Positions 41,606 to 50,256 of a stretch of 64,000 bases of DNA are shown here, one piece after another (within the stretch, counting starts at the first letter, position 1; every line of letters begins with the position of its first letter). The stretch comes from Myxococcaceae bacterium (lineage in GTDB: Bacteria; Myxococcota; Myxococcia; Myxococcales; Myxococcaceae): the NCBI GenBank assembly GCA_016793095.1, contig JAEUJQ010000001.1, positions 248,001-312,000 of the forward strand, given 5' to 3'. The position numbers and the translations under genes are program-made. The notes beneath the pieces are model-generated. The model saw only the letters and a list, made by a program, of their open reading frames with translations. It was not told where the DNA came from and did no database searches.

Positions 41606-42304
41606 TTACTTCTTTCGTTTCGAAGACTTGGCCGGCTTCCTGGCCCCGGTCTTCTTCGGCTTTGCGGGCTTCTTCGGCGCCGCCTTCTTCTTCGGAGCGG
41701 ACCTGGTCGCCTTCTTCGCGGGCTTCTTCGAAGCGGCGGGCTTGCCCTTCGGAGGCTTCGACGCGGTGCTCGAGGGCGCCGGCGCAGGTGCAGGCGGCGC
41801 GTGCAGCAGCGACTCCCGCGGCACGTTGACGATCAGCGGCGGCTGGCCGGTGCGGAAGCGGGTCTCGTCCTCGAACGAGTAGAAGACCTTCAACGCGACG
41901 GTGCCGCGGACGACCAGCTCGCCCTTCTGGTTCTCGGCCCACACGTCGAGCTCGACGAAGTACCTGCCGCCCTCTCCCCAGCGATCGCTCACGCGCCCCT
42001 TGCAGACGAGGGTGTCGCCTGGCCACAGCATGCGGGTGAAGCGGGCCGAGGCGCGGCGCACCTGGCCGCCACGCGCCCAGTCGGTGACGAGCTGGCCGAG
42101 GAACCCGAGACCGAGGGTCGAGGGCGCCACCACCGAGGGCATGCCGATCGCCTTCGCCTGCAGCTCGTCGATGTTCAGCGGGTTGTAGTCGTTGGTGGCG
42201 GCGGCGTACCGCGCGAGCTGCACGCGATCGATCGGCGCCTTGGCCATCGCGGGCAGCTCGTCGCCGATGCGGAGGTTCTCGAAGTAGAGCTTACGCGGAG
42301 GCAT
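41606..42304 (-). CDS. MaoC-like hot-dog protein with histone-H1-like lysine-rich tail
   Basis: This is a 232-residue protein. Residues 1-165 form a MaoC-type hot-dog domain (IGDELPAMAKAPIDRVQLAR, YAAATNDYNPLNIDELQAKA, VVAPSTLGLGFLGQLVTDWA, RFTRMLWPGDTLVCKGRV). The hydratase motif GDxNPxHxD appears as NDYNPLNID, so the catalytic His is replaced by Asn. Residues 183-232 are almost only Lys, Ala, Pro and Ser (KKPAKKATRSAPKKKAAPKK), resembling histone H1 or bacterial AT-hook/PAKKA tails. The ATG overlaps the preceding MaoC gene stop by one base. It probably pairs with that protein as a two-subunit dehydratase-like complex; the tail may bind nucleic acid or polyanions (inference). Confidence 0.85.
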   Translation of the reverse strand: MPPRKLYFENLRIGDELPAMAKAPIDRVQLARYAAATNDYNPLNIDELQAKAIGMPSVVAPSTLGLGFLGQLVTDWARGGQVRRASARFTRMLWPGDTLVCKGRVSDRWGEGGRYFVELDVWAENQKGELVVRGTVALKVFYSFEDETRFRTGQPPLIVNVPRESLLHAPPAPAPAPSSTASKPPKGKPAASKKPAKKATRSAPKKKAAPKKPAKPKKTGARKPAKSSKRKK

Positions 42305-42750
42305 CAGGACTCCCGGGTGGCGCGGACGACGTAAGAGCGGCGGGCACGGAAGACGAGGTGGCCCTCTTCGTCACGGCCTTCGTCTTCGATCACCGCGACC
42401 TCGACCCGACCGGCGGGCCCGGTGCGATCGGCGATCTCGGCGACGCGGCTGGTGACCAGCAGCCGATCGCCCGCCACGATGGGGCGCTCGTACTCGAAGC
42501 TCACCTCGCCGAGCAGCAGCGAGCGCGACGGCACGCCGACCAGCTCGCGCAGATCCGAGCCCGACGCGAACGAGATGGGGAACGACGGGGGCGCCGCGAC
42601 GTTGCTGAAGCCTGACGCGCGCGCGTACTCCCCGTCGAAGTAGATCGGGTTGTAGTCACCGAGGGCCTCGGCGAAGCGACGGATCGCCCCACGCTCCACT
42701 TCGTTCAGCGTCGGCGGTGTCGTTCGTCCTACGGCGGAGCGATCGAGCAT
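42304..42750 (-). CDS. MaoC-like N-terminal-type dehydratase (FAS1/HadA-like subunit)
   Basis: This 148-residue protein matches the MaoC_dehydrat_N form: RRFAEALGDYNPIYFDGEYA, RASGFSNVAAPPSFPISFA and SFEYERPIVAGDRLLVTSRV. The GDxNPxHxD motif reads GDYNPIYFD, with Tyr in place of His, as is usual for the non-catalytic HadA-like partner. Such proteins pair with a HadB-like subunit to hydrate or dehydrate enoyl thioesters. Here the next gene, overlapping by one base, is the obvious partner but also lacks the catalytic His. It lies 10 bases after an NAD-binding dehydrogenase gene. Confidence 0.85.
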   Translation of the reverse strand: MLDRSAVGRTTPPTLNEVERGAIRRFAEALGDYNPIYFDGEYARASGFSNVAAPPSFPISFASGSDLRELVGVPSRSLLLGEVSFEYERPIVAGDRLLVTSRVAEIADRTGPAGRVEVAVIEDEGRDEEGHLVFRARRSYVVRATRES

Positions 42751-42760
42751 CGGAGTCTCC

Positions 42761-43801
42761 TCAACGTCCGGCGGGGAGCTCGAGGACCGTCAACAGCCCG
42801 GCCTGCGAGGCGGTCATTCGGGGCGCTGCGTTCACGACGAGATGGGCGGTGGCGCGATCGCCGGGAATCCCTCCGGGGATGACCACCTTGAGCCTGGGAT
42901 CGGCCTCGAGCTCGATCACGTCGCCGGGATCCTCTGCGCCGAGCGCGATGGTGAGCTCGAGCCGCACCCGCTCCTGGCCGTCATCGAGCGCCACCGCGAC
43001 CTGGTGCATGCCTGCCACCTGGCCCTTCTTCACCGGGAACGCGCCGGTCGTGAGGTCTTCCTCGGCGAAGACGGGCGTGAGCTCTTCTTCATAGTCGTCG
43101 CAGTCGAGCCCGAGCCCCAGGGCGCAGAGCGCCGCGGACTCCACCAGGCCCACGTGACCGATGCGCCCCTGATCGACGAGCTTGAAGAACTCCTCTTCCG
43201 ACAGCCCGGCGCCCACCTTCCGCTGCAGCGCCGCCCGTCGCGTGAGGGCGTCCACCGTGCGGGTGACCTTCGCGTGGTGAACGCTGCCGCACACCTGGCC
43301 CACGGTGGCGACGAGGCGATCGAGGACGAAGCCGGGGTTCACGCCCGAGCCGACGATGGAGACGCCCGCCCGCTGCGCCGCCCCGTCGAGCTGCTCGGCG
43401 ATCTCAGGGTGGTTGAACCAGGGAAACGCCAGCTCCTCGCACGTCGAGACGACATGCAGCCCGTGGGACATCGCCTCGAGCAGCTGGTCCTTGACCTGCG
43501 GCAGGCGGGAGCCGGTCGCGTGCAGGAGCACCACGCCCTTCCGCCGCGCCACCGCCGCTGACAACGAGCGCTGCACCTTCACCTGTCCCGCAGGCTGACC
43601 GATCACCTCGGAGAGCGCGCGGCCGGCCAGGTGCGCGCTGGTGTCGACCGCGCCGATCAGCTCCACCTCGTCATGGGCCAGCGCCGCGCGCGCGATCTCC
43701 TGGCCGATCACGCCCAACCCCATCACGATGACCGGTACCCGGCCCGCTGGAGGAGGCGTCGGTGAGGTGGGGGACTTCGCGCGGCTTGCGCCTCTCGCCA
43801 T
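42761..43801 (-). CDS. NAD(P)-binding dehydrogenase of the dihydrodipicolinate-reductase-like family
   Basis: This 346-residue protein has a Rossmann start VPVIVMGLGVIGQEIARAAL. It continues ELIGAVDTSAHLAGRALSEV, LLHATGSRLPQVKDQLLEAM, HVVSTCEELAFPWFNHPEIA, and VSIVGSGVNPGFVLDRLVAT. This overall pattern and length resemble the DapB-like/2,4-diaminopentanoate dehydrogenase group rather than true DapB, which is shorter. The first 20 residues are a Pro/Ser-rich extension. The gene starts at ATG 43799-43801, divergent from the HD-GYP gene, and probably heads the transcript with the two MaoC genes. The substrate is not known. Confidence 0.8.
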   Translation of the reverse strand: MARGASRAKSPTSPTPPPAGRVPVIVMGLGVIGQEIARAALAHDEVELIGAVDTSAHLAGRALSEVIGQPAGQVKVQRSLSAAVARRKGVVLLHATGSRLPQVKDQLLEAMSHGLHVVSTCEELAFPWFNHPEIAEQLDGAAQRAGVSIVGSGVNPGFVLDRLVATVGQVCGSVHHAKVTRTVDALTRRAALQRKVGAGLSEEEFFKLVDQGRIGHVGLVESAALCALGLGLDCDDYEEELTPVFAEEDLTTGAFPVKKGQVAGMHQVAVALDDGQERVRLELTIALGAEDPGDVIELEADPRLKVVIPGGIPGDRATAHLVVNAAPRMTASQAGLLTVLELPAGR

Positions 43802-43919
43802 AAGGTGTCGCGATGGTAGACGACGGCAACGGGGAGCGGCCAGAAAAGCGTTGCCCGGATCCCGGTGAAGTGTGAGAACCGCAGATCACCCCGCGGACGC
43901 ACCGGCCGAAGAAAAGCCG

Positions 43920-43924
43920 AGGAG
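43920..43924 (+). promoter_or_regulatory. Ribosome-binding site fixing the HD-GYP start
   Basis: AGGAG lies 10 bases before ATG 43935. This favours the ATG over the upstream GTG at 43872, which has no such site and would add 21 residues not matching a receiver domain. Confidence 0.55.
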
Positions 43925-43934
43925 TTTCCAATAC

Positions 43935-45065
43935 ATGGAGCGTTTTCTCATCGTCGATGACGACCCCTCGATCACCGACGTGCTTCGGCGGGTGCTGGAG
44001 TCGATGGGCCACGCGGTCACCGTCCACAACGACCCGCTGCAGGCCGCCAAGGAGACGGACTTCGACCTCGTGGTGACGGACTACATGATGCCGAACCTCA
44101 ACGGCGTCGAGCTGCTCGCGGTGCTGCGGGCGAAGAGACCGGACGCGGTGCGGCTGTTGATCACCGCGGCCCACGACTTCAAGGTGGCGATCGAGGCGGT
44201 GAACCGCGGCGAGGTCTTCCGCATCATCGGCAAGCCCTGGCAGCTCCACGATCTGCGGTTCGGGCTGCAGCAAGCAGTGGACTACTACCGGCTCGTTCAG
44301 GAGAACCGACGGCTGACGAGAGAGCTGGCCGATCGCAACCAGCGGCTCGCCTCGCTGAACGCGGTGCTCGAGCAGCAGGTGACCGAGCGTACGAACGGGC
44401 TGCTCGAGGGCATGATCCGGGCGCTCGACTACCGCGACACGGAGACCCAGTGGCACTCGTGGCGGGTGGCGAAGTTCACCCGGCGCATCGCCGAGGCGGC
44501 CGGGCTCGCAGGCGACGTGCTGGTGCACATCGAGCAGGGCGCCCTGCTGCACGACATCGGGAAGATCGGCGTGACCGACTCCATTCTGCTCAAGCCCGGC
44601 AAGCTCACCCCCGACGAGTGGGTCGAGATGCGCAAGCACCCCGAGATGGGGTACCGCATGCTGGCCAACATTCCCTACCTGCAGGACGCGGCGCAGATCG
44701 TCTTCCAGCACCAGGAGCGGTGGGACGGGCGCGGCTACCCGCGGGCCCTCAAGGGCGAAGAGATCGTCATCGGCGCGCGGATCTTCTGCATCGCCGACAC
44801 CTTCGACGCGATCACCTCTGACCGGCCGTACCGCAAGGGCTCCCCCGCCGAGGTGGCGATCGCCGAGATCGGGCGCCTGGGTGGCACCCAGCTCGACCCG
44901 AACCTCGTCCAGACCTTCCTCGCCATCCCGATGAGCGAGTGGGAGCGCATTCGCGCCGAGATCAGCGCGCTCGAAGACAAGGAGAAGGGCCGCTGGGATG
45001 AGTACCTGGTGGCGCCTGCGCCGCTGATGGGTGGCCAGACGAGCGACCCTCCGAAGGCGTCCTGA
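43935..45065 (+). CDS. Response regulator with HD-GYP phosphodiesterase domain (RpfG-like)
   Basis: This 376-residue protein begins with a receiver domain: MERFLIVDDDPSITDVLRRV, phospho-Asp49 in VVTDYMMPNLNG, and Lys100 in IIGKPWQ. A coiled-coil linker leads to an HD-GYP domain with ALLHDIGKIGVTDSILLKPG (His206, Asp207), KHPEMGYRML, and HQERWDGRGYP (259-269), where HH of the usual HHExxDG is HQ. These enzymes hydrolyse cyclic di-GMP, so this regulator probably lowers c-di-GMP when phosphorylated. That may be relevant to the MshEN proteins encoded elsewhere in the window, which belong to a c-di-GMP-binding family. No cognate kinase is adjacent. Confidence 0.92.
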   Translation: MERFLIVDDDPSITDVLRRVLESMGHAVTVHNDPLQAAKETDFDLVVTDYMMPNLNGVELLAVLRAKRPDAVRLLITAAHDFKVAIEAVNRGEVFRIIGKPWQLHDLRFGLQQAVDYYRLVQENRRLTRELADRNQRLASLNAVLEQQVTERTNGLLEGMIRALDYRDTETQWHSWRVAKFTRRIAEAAGLAGDVLVHIEQGALLHDIGKIGVTDSILLKPGKLTPDEWVEMRKHPEMGYRMLANIPYLQDAAQIVFQHQERWDGRGYPRALKGEEIVIGARIFCIADTFDAITSDRPYRKGSPAEVAIAEIGRLGGTQLDPNLVQTFLAIPMSEWERIRAEISALEDKEKGRWDEYLVAPAPLMGGQTSDPPKAS

Positions 45066-45071
45066 CGTCGA

Positions 45072-46739
45072 ATGGAGCGGCTGCCGCGGGTAGGCCTGGG
45101 GTGCATGCGGCTGTCGACCGAGCCGCGTGATGAGGCGCAGGCGCTCGGCGTCGTCCACGCCGCCCTCGACGCGGGCCTTCAGCTCTTCGACACGGCCACG
45201 GCCTACTGCGCCCACGACGCGCTCGGTGAGAACGAGCGGCTGCTCGCGAAGGCCCTGGCCACGCACCCACGGGGCGATCGGGCGATCATCGTCAGCAAGG
45301 GCGGGCTCCGGCGGCCGGGCGGTGCGTGGCGGCCCGACGGGCGGGCGAGGTCGATCCTCGAAGACGCGGAGCGCACCGCCGAGGCGCTGGGGCGTCCGCC
45401 CGAGCTCTACCTGCTCCACGCGCCCGATCCGTCGGTGCCGTGGGCGACCTCGGTGCGCGCGTTGGGCGAAGTGGCCAGCCGCGGGCTCGCGAGGCGCATC
45501 GGGCTGTCGAACGTGACGGTCGCGCACCTCGACGAGGCGTGCGCGCTGGCGCCGATCTCGGCGGTTCAGCAGGGGTGGTCGCTCTTCGACGATCGCGCGC
45601 GGCTGTCAGGCGTGCTCGCGTGGTGCTTCGAGCGGGGCCTCGAGGTGATGGCCCACTCTCCGCTCGGCGGCCCAAAGCGCATCGCGAAGCTCGCGGGGTC
45701 GCCGGTGCTCTCCGCCCTGGCGGCTGCAAAGGGAGAGACGGCGGCGGTGATCGCGCTGGCGGCGCTGCTCGACCGGCACCCGTTGGTGAGCGTGATCCCC
45801 GGGGCGCGGCGGGTGGAGACGATCGCCGACGCCGCCCGGGCTGAGCGAGTGAGCTTCACGGACGACGAGCGGGCCCGCCTGCGCGAAGCATTCACCGCGC
45901 TCGCGGCCCCGATCGCGGCGACGACCTCGGCTGGCGGCGGTCGCGGAGAGGTCGTGCTGCTCATGGGCCTTCAGGGCTCGGGCAAGTCGCGGCTCGTGGA
46001 CGAGTACGTCGCCAACGGCTTCGCGCGCTTCAACCGCGATCTGCTCGGCGGCACCCTGAAGGACGTCGCCCACGCCATGTCGCGGGCCCTCGCCCAGGGG
46101 GCCACCCACGCGGTGCTCGACAACACGTACACCACGCGCGCGGCCCGGGCGGCGGCCATCGAGGCGGCGAAGCAGCGGGGCGCGAAGGTGCGGGGCATCT
46201 GGCTCGACGTGCCGCTCCACGAGGCCCAGGTGAACGTCATCAGCCGCATGCTCGACGCCCACGGCCGGTTGCTGGGGCCCGACGAGCTCAAGCGCCAGCG
46301 CGACAACACGGGGCTCACGCCGCTCTCGCACTTCAAGACCCTGCGCGAGCTCGAGCCGCCGGTCCGGGAGGAGGGCTTCGACGTGCTCGAGACCCGCCCC
46401 TTCGTGCGCGCGCCCCGGTCGGGCGGCGGGGGCCGCTTCATCGCCTTCGAGGCGGTGGAGACCGTCACGCGGAGCGACGAGCCGACGTTCGTCTTTGCCT
46501 GGACGGAGCGCGGGAGCGCTGTCGCGGAGGCAGCCCAGCGGCTCGGCGCGCAGGCCCTCGTCTGCGCCCATGGAGGCGGGCCGCCGGCGTGCTGGTGCCG
46601 CCCTCCCCTGCCCGGGCTGCTGCTCGAGGCCTGTCACCGGGCCGGGCTCGACCCCTCGAAGTGCACGGTGATCGGCACGACCGAGACGCACCAGGTGCTG
46701 GCGGCGGCGGTCGGGGCGCGGTTCGTCAGTGCCGGGTGA
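45072..46739 (+). CDS. Aldo/keto reductase - polynucleotide-kinase-like - HAD-like fusion protein
   Basis: This is a 555-residue fusion. Residues 1-275 form an aldo/keto reductase with the catalytic tetrad visible: Asp40 and Tyr45 in FDTATAYCAH, Lys76 in VSKGG and His116 in YLLHAPDP. Residues about 290-440 form a polynucleotide-kinase-like P-loop domain, with Walker A LMGLQGSGKS (299-306), FNRDLLGGTL and LDNTYTTRAAR as in PNKP and T4 kinase. Residues about 455-555 look like a degenerate HAD domain related to HisB/GmhB or PNKP phosphatase: CAHGGGPPACWCRPPLPG, then TVIGTTETHQVLAAAVGARF. No intact catalytic DxD is seen. It follows the HD-GYP gene by 6 bases. The reading frame is continuous and codon usage is uniform, so the fusion is real in this assembly. 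Confidence 0.85.
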   Translation: MERLPRVGLGCMRLSTEPRDEAQALGVVHAALDAGLQLFDTATAYCAHDALGENERLLAKALATHPRGDRAIIVSKGGLRRPGGAWRPDGRARSILEDAERTAEALGRPPELYLLHAPDPSVPWATSVRALGEVASRGLARRIGLSNVTVAHLDEACALAPISAVQQGWSLFDDRARLSGVLAWCFERGLEVMAHSPLGGPKRIAKLAGSPVLSALAAAKGETAAVIALAALLDRHPLVSVIPGARRVETIADAARAERVSFTDDERARLREAFTALAAPIAATTSAGGGRGEVVLLMGLQGSGKSRLVDEYVANGFARFNRDLLGGTLKDVAHAMSRALAQGATHAVLDNTYTTRAARAAAIEAAKQRGAKVRGIWLDVPLHEAQVNVISRMLDAHGRLLGPDELKRQRDNTGLTPLSHFKTLRELEPPVREEGFDVLETRPFVRAPRSGGGGRFIAFEAVETVTRSDEPTFVFAWTERGSAVAEAAQRLGAQALVCAHGGGPPACWCRPPLPGLLLEACHRAGLDPSKCTVIGTTETHQVLAAAVGARFVSAG

Positions 46740-47370
46740 TGAGCGCGCGGAACTGCTTGAGCGCGCGGTGCTGCTCGGGCGCCGTGGAGAACTTCGTGAT
46801 CAGCTCGAAGTCGAGCGCGGGGACGAGCAGGCTCTTCGCGTGCTGCTTCCACTGCCCGTTCTTGAGGATGAAGGCGCTCAGCCTGCCGTCTTCCCAGATC
46901 CACACCTCGCGCACGCCGAGGCGACGGTAGATCTCGAGCTTCTCCACACCGCCGCGGGTCCACACGACCTCCACGGCGATGTCGGGCACCTGCTTCCGGC
47001 CGCGCGGGCCGAGGATGTAACACTCGTCGGGCTCGACGCCGGTCTTGAGGCGCTTGTTCTTGAGCAGCCACGAGCCGTAGCCGTTGAGCTCGACGTCCAC
47101 CTCGAGCGCCCACGTCTCGATGAGGCGGGCGAGGTTCTTCTTGATCGTCTCGTGGTTCTCGCCGGGCACGAGGACCTCCAGAATGCCGTCGAGGTATGCG
47201 ACCCGTTGGCCGCTCACCTCACCCCGCCGGCGCACCCACGCCTCGAAGGCGCTCCACGACGCATGCGCCGACGAGCGCGAGTCGGCGTCGGGCGAGTCGA
47301 GGTCGAGCACGACCTGCCGGTCCATGAGGACGCCGGGGCGGGCAGGACGCGCAAGGTACGGGCGGCTCAT
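46726..47370 (-). CDS. Uma2-family (DUF820) PD-(D/E)XK endonuclease-like protein
   Basis: This 214-residue protein shows the Uma2 pattern: VAYLDGILEVLVPGENHETI, LNGYGSWLLKNKRLKTGVEP, DECYILGPRGRKQVPDIAVE and VVWTRGGVEKLEIYRRLGVR. A GVREVWIWEDGRLSAFIL segment follows. The Asp/Glu residues of EPDECY and VPDIAVEVV are candidate nuclease residues. Uma2 proteins are abundant in cyanobacteria and myxobacteria, with no settled biological role. Its 3' end overlaps the fusion gene on the other strand by 14 bases, and its start overlaps the mrp stop as ATGA. Confidence 0.88.
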   Translation of the reverse strand: MSRPYLARPARPGVLMDRQVVLDLDSPDADSRSSAHASWSAFEAWVRRRGEVSGQRVAYLDGILEVLVPGENHETIKKNLARLIETWALEVDVELNGYGSWLLKNKRLKTGVEPDECYILGPRGRKQVPDIAVEVVWTRGGVEKLEIYRRLGVREVWIWEDGRLSAFILKNGQWKQHAKSLLVPALDFELITKFSTAPEQHRALKQFRALITRH

Positions 47371-48449
47371 GAAGCCACTTTTACCACGGGCCCCTGACGC
47401 GCGACGTTCTCCTGCGAGATGCGCGCGGCCACCTGCCCCGCGATCGCCATGAAGGCCTTCGTCTCGGCGCTGTCGGGGTGGCTGGCCGTGACGGGGAGGC
47501 CGCGATCGCCGCCCTGGCGGATCTTCAGCTCGAGCGGCACCTCGCCGAGGAACGTCAGCGCCATCAGCTCGGCCGCCTTCCGGCCTCCGCCGTTGTCGAA
47601 GATGTGGGTGCCCTTGCCGCAGTGCGGGCAGAGGAACTGGCTCATGTTCTCGACGATGCCGAGCACGGGGATGTGCAGCTTGTCGAACATCGCCTTCGCG
47701 CGAATGACGTCGGCCAGCGCGAGATCCTGCGGCGTGGTGACGAGCACCGCGCCCGAGCTGCGCACCTGCTGCGCGATGGTGAGCGGCACGTCACCGGTCC
47801 CCGGGGGCAGGTCGAGCACCAGGTAGTCGAGCTCGCCCCAGTTCACGTCGCGCACCAACTGCATCAGCGCGCCCTGCAGCATCGGCCCGCGCCAGATGAG
47901 CGCCTGGTCGGCCTCGATGAGGAAGCCGATGGACATCACCTTGAGGCCGTGTGCCTCGAGGGGCTCCAGGTTCTTCCCGTCCTTGCTGACCGGCTGCCGT
48001 TTGATGCCCGTCATCAACGGGATCGAGGGGCCGTAGAAGTCGGCGTCGAGCAGGCCGACCTGCGCGCCGTGCTTCGCGAGCGCCACCGCGAGGTTGAGCG
48101 CCACCGTGCTCTTGCCGACGCCGCCCTTGCCCGCGCCGACCAGCACCACGTTCTTCACCCCCGGGAGCAGCGAGTCCTTCGAGGCGCCCGTCGGCCCGGC
48201 GCGCGTCTTCGCGGTCATGGCCAGCTTCAGGTCCGCGAGCCCCGAGACCTTCTTCAGGGCCACCTCGGCGTCCGACTTGATCTTCTCCTTCAGCGGGCAC
48301 GCCGGAGTCGTCAGCTCGATGGTGACGCTCACCGTGCTGCCGTCGATCTTCAGGTCCTTCACCATTCCCGCCTTGACCACGTCGAGGTTCAGGTCGGGGT
48401 CGATGACCGTCGAGAGGGCTTTGAGGACGTCGCTTTCCTGCACGCTCAT
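47367..48449 (-). CDS. mrp: Iron-sulfur cluster carrier Mrp/ApbC (NBP35 family)
   Basis: This 360-residue protein has an N-terminal MIP18/DUF59 domain (VLKALSTVIDPDLNLDVVKA, TVSVTIELTTPACPLKEKI). The ParA-like ATPase domain has deviant Walker A GAGKGGVGKST, LLDADFYGPSIP, VLDLPPGTGDVPLTIAQQ and the Cys pair NMSQFLCPHCGKGTHIF. Mrp holds and transfers Fe-S clusters to apoproteins. The start is ATG 48447-48449; the open frame upstream overlaps the divergent gene. It is divergent from the polytopic glycosyltransferase-like gene and coupled to the Uma2 gene. Confidence 0.93.
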   Translation of the reverse strand: MSVQESDVLKALSTVIDPDLNLDVVKAGMVKDLKIDGSTVSVTIELTTPACPLKEKIKSDAEVALKKVSGLADLKLAMTAKTRAGPTGASKDSLLPGVKNVVLVGAGKGGVGKSTVALNLAVALAKHGAQVGLLDADFYGPSIPLMTGIKRQPVSKDGKNLEPLEAHGLKVMSIGFLIEADQALIWRGPMLQGALMQLVRDVNWGELDYLVLDLPPGTGDVPLTIAQQVRSSGAVLVTTPQDLALADVIRAKAMFDKLHIPVLGIVENMSQFLCPHCGKGTHIFDNGGGRKAAELMALTFLGEVPLELKIRQGGDRGLPVTASHPDSAETKAFMAIAGQVAARISQENVARQGPVVKVAS

Positions 48450-48522
48450 GGTGACTCCGGTTTTTCGGGCGGCTACAGCGGCACTGCCCAATACGAGCCA
48501 CGCCCCGGCCACGCAAGCAGAC

Positions 48523-50256
48523 ATGAGCCACTACCTCTCCGGCATTCTCAAGATCATCGTCATCGAGGGCTTCATGGCGTTGCTGGTGATCGACCGCCTC
48601 ACCGGCGAACGGTGGGAGCGCGAGAAGCACCTCGCCTACACCGCCCTCACCACGCTCATGGTGTTCGGCTGGACGAACTGGGGCACGGGGCGGGGCACCA
48701 GCCCCTGGTGGATCCTCGCCGCCATCGGCGTCGTGTGGCTGTGCTGGTGGATGGTGCGCGCCGCGCTGGGACGGGAGCCGTCCGCCCGGGCGAAGCAGTT
48801 CGCCGCCACCATGACGTCGCTGGGGCGCCCGGTGAAGGCGCCGGGCATCGCGGTCGCGTCGATCGCCGCGGGCCTCGTCGCGTTCGGCTTCTGCTGGCTC
48901 GGCGTCAACAACGGCTCGATCAACTGGGTGCACCAGCACGAGCAGTACCACTTCTATCTGGGCGCCAAGTACCAGAAGGAGGTCGGCTGGTTCGATCTCT
49001 ACACCGCCACGATCATGGCCGATCGCGAGACCATCAACGCGATGGCTGGGGTGTCGAAGACCCGCGACAACCACACCTTCGAGGAGATCCCCGTCGAGAA
49101 GGCCCTGGAGCAGGCCCCCCGGATCCGCGCGCGCTTCACCGACAGCCGGTGGGAAGACTTCAAGGCGGACTGGGTGACGATGGCGAAGGCCTGGCCGTGG
49201 ATGAACTGGCAGACCGTGATGAACGATCACGGCAACTCGAACTCGCCCGCGTGGTCGATCATCGCCGGGCCCATCGCCTCGCTGGTGCCGCTGTCCGCGC
49301 AGAACCAGTCGCTGCTCGGCTGCCTCGACCTGCTGCTGATGCTCGCGCTCTTCATCGTCGTGTACGAGACCTTCGGCTTCCGGTTCGCGGGAGTCGCGCT
49401 GTTCATGTGGGCCTGCGTGCCGGTGGCGTTCGACTACCTGTCGGGCAGCTTCCTGCGCTGGGACTGGCTGTTCGCGCTCGGGCTCGCCGTGTGCTTCCTC
49501 CACAAGAACCGCTGGGGCACCGCGGGCGCGCTCTTCGGGTACGCGGTGGCCACCAAGCTGTTCCCCATCTTCTTCGGGCTCGCGCTGCTGGTGCGCGTGG
49601 GCTTCGAGTACCTGAAGGACAAGCAGCTCAAGAAGGAGTGGATCGCCTTCGGCCGCAACGCCGTCATCGTCGGAGCGATCTGCGTGGCGCACGCGACGAT
49701 CGCCTTCGGCACGTCGGCCTGGACCGAGTACGCCGAGCGCATTCAGGTGGCCCAGACCGAGAAGTTCTACTCGAACCAGCACTCGCTGAAGACGGTGTTC
49801 CTGCAGCTGGTGGGGCCGGGCGAAGGAGGCCTCTCGAGCGGCATCTTCCCGCCGACGATCAAGCAGTCCCTCGCCGAGGTGGACATCAAGGACTACACCT
49901 TCGGCTTCCTGTTGGCCCGGCTCGCGTTCACTGCGGTCGTGATCGTGCTCTTGCGGCGCGCGACCTTCGTGCAGGCCTTCACGCTCGGCCCGCTGCTCGT
50001 CTTCGCGTGGCTGACGGTGAACATGTACTACTGGAACATGCTCGCCCTGCTGGCGCTCGGCCTGGCGATGCGCGACGGCGTGCGCTGGCTGATGATGCTG
50101 CTCACGTTCTTCGCGGCCTACATCACCTACTACACGTACCAGCACCTGAACCGCGGCTTCGCCGAGGGCTACCTGATCGCGCTGATCATGACGGGGCTGA
50201 CGGTGGTGATCGCCTTCTTCGAGTGGCGCTCGTGGAAGACGCCCACCGTCACTTGA
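48523..50256 (+). CDS. Polytopic membrane protein resembling GT-C (GT87-type) glycosyltransferases
   Basis: This 577-residue protein has about ten to twelve membrane helices, for example IIVIEGFMALLVIDR, APGIAVASIAAGLVAFGFCW, LLGCLDLLLMLALFIVVYE, and GTAGALFGYAVATKLFPIFF. The YAVATKLFPIFFG segment is typical of GT87/DUF2029 polyprenyl-phosphate-linked mannosyltransferases. A large loop with many charged residues and Trp sits between helices 4 and 5. A catalytic Asp of the GT-C type would be expected in the first outer loop, and I cannot assign it with confidence. The start is ATG 48523, 73 bases from the divergent mrp start. It probably acts in envelope glycan assembly. Confidence 0.75.
   Translation: MSHYLSGILKIIVIEGFMALLVIDRLTGERWEREKHLAYTALTTLMVFGWTNWGTGRGTSPWWILAAIGVVWLCWWMVRAALGREPSARAKQFAATMTSLGRPVKAPGIAVASIAAGLVAFGFCWLGVNNGSINWVHQHEQYHFYLGAKYQKEVGWFDLYTATIMADRETINAMAGVSKTRDNHTFEEIPVEKALEQAPRIRARFTDSRWEDFKADWVTMAKAWPWMNWQTVMNDHGNSNSPAWSIIAGPIASLVPLSAQNQSLLGCLDLLLMLALFIVVYETFGFRFAGVALFMWACVPVAFDYLSGSFLRWDWLFALGLAVCFLHKNRWGTAGALFGYAVATKLFPIFFGLALLVRVGFEYLKDKQLKKEWIAFGRNAVIVGAICVAHATIAFGTSAWTEYAERIQVAQTEKFYSNQHSLKTVFLQLVGPGEGGLSSGIFPPTIKQSLAEVDIKDYTFGFLLARLAFTAVVIVLLRRATFVQAFTLGPLLVFAWLTVNMYYWNMLALLALGLAMRDGVRWLMMLLTFFAAYITYYTYQHLNRGFAEGYLIALIMTGLTVVIAFFEWRSWKTPTVT

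Noticed and set aside
43872-43934. GTG start for the HD-GYP regulator
   Set aside because: It lacks a ribosome site, while ATG 43935 has AGGAG at good spacing and begins exactly at the receiver fold.
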